Assembly: GCA_009667805.1 (NCBI GenBank)
Contig: CM019069.1
Coordinates: forward strand, 50,426,153 to 50,490,152
DNA: 64,000 bases
Origin: Leptobrachium leishanense
Taxonomy: Eukaryota; Chordata; Amphibia; Anura; Megophryidae
Direction of reading: 5' to 3'
In this document: one piece after another, positions 59,512-64,000 of the stretch
How positions within the stretch are numbered: position 1 is the first letter of the stretch
How the letters are laid out: every line of letters starts with the position of its first letter
Notes under the pieces: generated by a model
What the model was told of the DNA's origin: nothing
Databases searched by the model: none
Seen by the model: the letters and a program-made list of their open reading frames with translations, nothing else
Translations under genes and position numbers: made by a program

Positions 59512-59630
59512 TTAAGCTAAATTTTCTTTCTTCCAGTCTAAATGGATGACCCCTTGTCCTGTGTATAGTCCTGTTAATGAATAGGTTATCAGACAATGGT
59601 TGATAATGGCCCCGTATATCTTTATATAAG

Positions 59631-60572
59631 TGTAGCGCTCACTCCCGGAGGAGCCACTGAATTTAACCTTGGGTCAGTCTCCCCGCACTAGGGAATAAAT
59701 ATACACCAGCACTGTTGGGGATTTTATAAGTTATATAGTTTACTGGTCGCAAATAAACTGGCATATATAAAGCAAGCACGGTATATATATATATCTACAG
59801 GAATTCGTAATGTGAGAAACGCGCAGCGGTAAAAAGGAAATTTTAACCCCTTCGTTGCCGGAGTGTAAGTCCCGTACAGGTTGTGTCCCAAGAAGGTGTG
59901 CGTGTATGCGTGTGTTGGTACCCGGGTACTAGATTCAACTGGCCAGTGAATGAATTCAATGTGTCTTCGACTAGTCACGTTGGGGCCCTGTAGATTTAGG
60001 CAAACTGCAGCGTGCTTTGTTACTGTACTGGGGCCTGGAAGGCCTCTCACCCATCCGCCAGATAATCTGCACCCTGCTCGACCAAGGACGTCTCTCCGCT
60101 CGATTTGGCTGGGACTCTGTGCCACCGGATCCGCTTGTCTTGCTTGTCTGTCTCTGCAACAAGATTCTCAGTTCACTGCCTGCACTCCCATTAGATCATC
60201 GCGGTCTCCCAACTCGGGGTCCAATCTGCAGCTCTGTATCTGTGTAAACCTCTCAGCGGTGGATTACTAGGTCTCTGGCAAGTCACTGAAACTGATCTCC
60301 AGCGTCCGCAAGGCAGCACCTGCGCTCCGGCCTGGTCACAATCGCTCCCTGTCTCACGTGCATCTTGCTTTGTTCACCCCTTGGCGCGCACTCCCTCTCC
60401 TCCGGACGAGGTTGTGGATGTCTGTCTGTTCTCCCCACCCACTTCCTATCTCTGCCCCAAAGCATGCTGGAAAACGTAGTCCCAAAGTGTCCAGTATAGT
60501 CCACATTGCGCTGGTCTCCCCCTGGTGGCCAGAAATGAGCAATTACAGCAACAGAACTAAAACAGCGCTACA
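59631..60572 (-). mobile_element. Gypsy 3' LTR
   Basis: 942 bp. Begins TGTAGCGCTCACTCC and ends AAACAGCGCTACA, giving TG..CA with a TGTAGCGC/GCGCTACA inverted end. The element is transcribed on the minus strand, so this is its downstream LTR. The left flank is ataag; the partner duplication would lie beyond the window. Confidence 0.88.
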
Positions 60573-60586
60573 CTCTCCCCCTCCTA
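60573..60586 (-). promoter_or_regulatory. Polypurine tract of the gypsy element
   Basis: Minus strand reads aggagggggagag directly against the LTR, the expected primer site for plus-strand DNA synthesis in LTR retroelements. Confidence 0.85.
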
Positions 60587-60895
60587 GAACTCTTGGGTCT
60601 CTCCAAGGAGGTGTAACAGTTACATTACATTTCAACATTACATCAGTCAATATATATAGGCTCAGCAGAAAACATACAATGGGTTAGGTATACGTCCTCA
60701 AGTTTACTCATGCTTCTGGCTACCTCAGCTAACATAGCAGACAGTTCGGGAAACCTTTGCAGTGTGGTAACAGTCTCTTCAGTGCTATGTCCTGGTGAGT
60801 CGTAGGTGAGTTTCTGAGGGGGTCGGACAGAACGTTTTGGTTCTGGCTCAATCAGCTCCTCTTCAGGCGGGAAGTACTACAGGTACGGGTTCGGT

Positions 60896-61472
60896 TCATT
60901 CATCCACAACTGGAACAGACATCTCTTCGGAGTATGATCCTTCCAGTGAAGGCATAGAACTATAATCATAGGACGCGTTTTTAGGAACTACAGGAATTTC
61001 AGAAGTTTCAGGAATTTCCAGCTGGAATTCTGGAGCCTCAGGCCTCAGGTTACTTTCCCACCGTTCGGGAACTGGAATGACCTCTTTAGGCTCTGGTGAG
61101 CGCACCCAGTCCAGACAAAAAGCTTTCTTCCTCACTATCCCCTTCACTTTCTTCTACAACCCGTGTCTGCTGAGACCGAGTAACGGGAGTCAAACGTGGA
61201 GCAGGCGGAGGCGGGTTCAGCAGAGAAAGTTCGTCTCCAACTGGTATCCTTACAGCTTCTCTCAAAGGTAGCAGATGATTCCGGTGCCAGTTTTTAAGAG
61301 GCCCAGCCTTTCCATCCGGTCGAATCTGGTAAACTGGCAGACCCAGCAGTTGCTTGCAGACAATGTAGACTTGAGAACTCCATCTATCCGCCAACTTATG
61401 CCTGGCAGAAGCACCCAAGTTCTTCAACAAAACCCTATCACCGGGTAGTAGATCCTGTATCCGAACTTTCAA
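60896..61472 (-). pseudogene. Gypsy integrase C-terminal region and acidic tail
   Basis: 61472 to 61086 encodes the integrase C-terminal domain and tail: IQDLLPGDRVLLKNLG, HKLADRW, then LPVYQIRPDGKAGPLKNWHR and a proline-rich stretch, as in gypsy integrases after the DDE core. Near 61150 the reading shifts by one base into 61147-60896 (SPEPKEVIPVPERWESN and an acidic Pro/Glu-rich end). Two stops separate it from the integrase core at about 61475-61525. Likely the far C-terminus of Pol. No envelope-like gene was seen between here and the LTR. Confidence 0.82.
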
Positions 61473-61523
61473 GTCGTAGTTTCACTTATTCCTCTGTTCC
61501 CTGTTCCCAGAGGTCAAACGGGC

Positions 61524-62600
61524 CTATTCAAACGCAGAGGCCAAATTCCTCCGAAGCCTATCCACATAATTTCTATGAGAGGCTACAGACGTCTGATCCA
61601 GAGATAGCCCGAACGCCAAATCGACCGGCAGTCGAGCTTCCCTTCCGAACATAAGACGGTACGGTGAGTATCCAGTAGCGTTACTCTCCGTACTGTTGTA
61701 GGCATGTACTAGCGTGGCTATGTGACGACTCCAGCTCTGCTTCTCTCTGTTTGATAATGTCCCCAACATATTTAGCAGAGTGCGATTGAACCTTTCTGGT
61801 TGAGCATCACCTTGAGGGTGATATGGTGTAGTTCGGGTCTTCTGAATTCCCAGCAGTTCCAGTAATTGCCCAACAAGCCGGCTCTCAAAGTCTCTACCCT
61901 GATCCGAGTGTATTCTCCTTGGCAGGCCATAGTGAACAAAAAACTTTTCCATTAAAACCTTCGCCACCGTAGGAGCACGTTGGTCCTTCGTAGAAAAAGC
62001 TTGGGCATAACGCATGAAATAATCAGTCACCACTAAAATATTTCCCTGCCCACTAGCATCCGGCTCTAAGCACAGGAAGTCAATGCACACCAAATCCATA
62101 GGTCCTTGACTTTGTAGGTGGCTCATTGGAGCAGTTCGGGTTGGTAGAGTCTTCCTTTGGATACACCTCAGACATGAGTGGCAGTAACTCTCAATTTCAG
62201 GTCTCATGCAGGGCCAATAGAATCGGTCTCGCACCAGCTTAAAAGTTCTCTCTGCACCTAAATGTCCATGGTCATCGTGTAATGACCGCAGCACATCCTC
62301 TCGGTGTTTGGTGGGGAGGAACAACTGTTGGGTCTCTTCAGCATTGTTTGAGGGGCCCCTTCGGTAGACCACCCCATCCAACATCTTCAACCGTTCCCAC
62401 TCCTTGTATACCAATCTGGCCCCTTCTGGGGAATTTGTCAGAAGAATTTCCCGTTGGTTGGCGTTTAGGGCCTTCACGGTTAATGCAATCAAAGGGTCTC
62501 CAGCCTGATCAGCTCTCAGGTCTTGTTTCGAGAAAGTAGGCAAAGTTTCATCCCTCAGCTGCGTAGGATTACAATAGAACTCTGGAACATCCGCAGCCAT
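61524..62600 (-). pseudogene. Ty3/gypsy integrase core
   Basis: 358-residue open stretch. The zinc-binding HHCC domain has H108, H113 (HDDHGHLG) and C143, C146 (CHSCLRC). The catalytic core has D174 (VCIDFL), D233 (IHSDQGRDFES) and E269 (YHPQGDAQPERFNRTL), with 35 residues between the last two, the DD35E pattern. The open stretch is continuous, but an in-frame TAA (about 62663) separates it from the RNase H region upstream and stops follow it at about 61520. Integrase inserts the element's DNA copy in the nucleus. Well preserved but not part of an intact Pol. Confidence 0.93.
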
Positions 62601-62663
62601 AACTCCTATGGCTTCTGCTTCAATCCCTCCCTTGACCCGGCGCTCTGCTCCTTGACATAAAGC

Positions 62664-63999
62664 TTACACCCCATCTGGAGTTAACTGAGTCCATTCTGTA
62701 GTGTAGGGTCTTCTCGACAAAGCATCGGCATCTCGATTATTCACTCCAGGCCGATACTTCAGGCTGAACCTAAACCCTGACAGAGCAGCCAACCACCGAT
62801 GTCCCGTTGCATCCAGCTTTGCAGTAGTAAGGACGTAGGTGTCACGTTCCCCTGTTCCAACCCTGTCTCCCTGCCGTCTGTATTCCTTATGTCTGTGTTT
62901 CCATGTGTTTCCCTGTGCTACTTTCCCTGACATGCAGCTCAGGGGTTAAGTTCATGGCTCGTTGAGCTTCTGTTGGTGATTATGGGCTGATTACTCCCCT
63001 ATATAAAGCCATGGGCCCATATCACCATGCTCTTGCATCCTGGTTCACTTCAGCCACAGATTCGTTCCTGAGAGCTCCCTGTTTTCCATCCTAGTTCTAT
63101 TTCAGTATATCCCCCTTGTCTGAGTTTTATGTTCTGATTGACTTCCTGGTATTGACCCTCTGGCCTGGCTGACGGATTTTCTCTGGTGTTATATCCCCGC
63201 TTTGGCTCAAGGTATACGTTTTGGTTTTGACCCCTGGCTTATTTATTGACCACTCTTCTGGATATCCCTAGCTGTCCTGTGCTTATCATATTATATGTTG
63301 TGTGTCTCTGTAGACCATGGCTTTAGTATATTGAAGTCCTGCCTTGCAAGTTGTTGAGTATATTCTCCTTCAGGTGTCTGTGTTTTCTCAGGACTCTGCA
63401 TGGCTACAAGGTAACCTTTTTCTATTAGATCGGTCCTTAGAGTGGCCGAATCTGCACTATCAGTATAGGGCTCCTTTGGTATTTAGCCGTGCAGAGGTCC
63501 CCAGTGTCTACTGTGGTTTATTTACTTTTCCTGATCGTTGTGTCACGCATCTCTGCATATAGCGGCTTTTCCTCTTACCTGGGCCCTACTTGGCACATGC
63601 CAGGTACCGCCATTGTGGCTGATCGTGACCGTAGGTAAGAGGATTGTAATCAGTTTTTATCACAAATTCGGCTCCATACAGATAGTCTTTCAGCTTGTCT
63701 ACCACCGCCCACTTCAAAGCTAGGAACTCCAACTTGTGGGTAGGATAATTCTTTTCTGAAGGCGTAAGACTCCGGCTCACATAGGCTACAGGCCTCAACA
63801 ATCCACCATATTCTTGGTATAGGACTCCCCCTAGACCTTCTCTGCTGGCATCCACATGCAATTCGTACGGCTTATGAGGATCAGCGTAGGCCAAGACAGG
63901 AGCTCGAGTTAGACTCTCAGTTTCATGAAAGCACCTTTGCATTGACTAGTCCATTCTCCTTGGATAGATTCTCGAGCCTTCCTTGGCCCTGGAGCCGAC
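62664..63999 (-). pseudogene. Gypsy RNase H region, split by a solo LTR
   Basis: The upstream piece (63942 to about 63631) reads APVLAYADPHKPYELHVDAS, GLGGVLYQ, PVAYVSRSLTPSEKNYPTHK and FVIKTDYNPLTY. The downstream piece (62839 to 62664) resumes with VLTTAKLDATGHRWLAALSG and SLKYRPGVNNRDADALSRRP. Together they match the RNase H domain and tether to integrase of Ty3/gypsy Pol. The break is a 791 bp LTR with 5 bp duplication. The RT proper lies beyond position 64000; the last bases contain the RT-RNase H link with a stop near 63948. Confidence 0.9.
62840..63630 (+). mobile_element. Solo LTR inside the gypsy RNase H gene
   Basis: 791 bp starting TGTCACGTTCC and ending GATCGTGACC (the final A appears changed to C), flanked by GTAGG (62835-62839, 63631-63635). 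tatataaag at about 63000 is a plausible TATA box on the plus strand. Shares ttttgaccc and gaccactctt blocks with the solo LTR at 23526-24572, so the two are probably related families. Confidence 0.85.
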
Positions 64000-64000
64000 G

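Larger units (their letters stand above)
53881..59630 (-). pseudogene. CR1/Jockey-like LINE 3' relic, split by two insertions
   Basis: Three pieces of one minus-strand LINE end. 59516-59600 encodes FINRTIHRTRGHPFRLEERK; 58090-58371 continues with GRFFTVRTIKLWNSLPVEVV and an FKKRVDDFL tail; 53881-53949 holds the 3' part (acatagttatataggctgaa, gacatgcgtccatc). Joined in order, these match the C-terminal LINE pattern also seen at 44.6-44.9 kb. The breaks are the piggyBac-like element P3 (58376-59511, TTAA target) and the Penelope-like insertion (53950-58072, 14 bp duplication). The right side is cut by a gypsy LTR at 59631. No RT catalytic motifs remain. Confidence 0.82.

Noticed and set aside
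60573..60895. Envelope-like gene 3' of gypsy pol
   Set aside because: Only ~320 bases lie between the polypurine tract and the Pol tail, with no signal or membrane segment.

Overview
The window is vertebrate nuclear DNA, most likely from an anuran amphibian. The evidence is the mix of elements: Tc1 and non-autonomous piggyBac-, hAT- and Harbinger-like DNA transposons, Penelope-like elements with a GIY-YIG domain, L1-like and CR1/Jockey-group LINE fragments, a tRNA-type SINE, and a Ty3/gypsy retrotransposon. No host protein-coding exon, rRNA, functional tRNA gene or CRISPR array could be supported. It reads as intergenic or intronic DNA built by repeated insertion of transposons into transposons.

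Layout. 0-7 kb: two ~0.9 kb elements with CAGGGTTATTC ends in otherwise plain DNA. 7-13.2 kb: a nest with a piggyBac-like fragment, two Harbinger-like MITEs, an L1-type reverse transcriptase relic and a Tc1 transposon that itself carries a TTAA element and a CAGGGTTATTC element. 14-22.5 kb: three copies of a GGGCTCTATTA-ended element, a relative of it, a SINE inside a larger repeat, a foldback insertion with 268 bp inverted arms, and two TTAA MITEs. 23-37 kb: a solo LTR (TG..CA, 5 bp target duplication), three hAT-type insertions, further CAGGGTTATTC copies and a minisatellite. 41.5-44.5 kb: a ~1 kb near-perfect palindrome with hammerhead-ribozyme-like sequence at its centre, then a 1.47 kb hAT-type element packed with other repeats. 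52-64 kb: a LINE relic broken by a Penelope-like inverted pair (RT plus GIY-YIG), a piggyBac-like element and a gypsy element; the gypsy RNase H region is broken by another solo LTR.

The strongest evidence is at insertion junctions. Many show clean target duplications (TTAA, TWA, 8 bp hAT, 5 bp LTR, 13-14 bp Penelope-like), and several have an uninterrupted copy of the same target elsewhere in the window. All transposon genes seen are broken by stops, frameshifts or insertions. The most interesting signal is the hammerhead-like fold shared by the 42 kb palindrome and both ends of the 54-58 kb Penelope-like insertion, together with the recurring layout of these insertions (long inverted arms, a short one-sided extension, a 13-14 bp target duplication).
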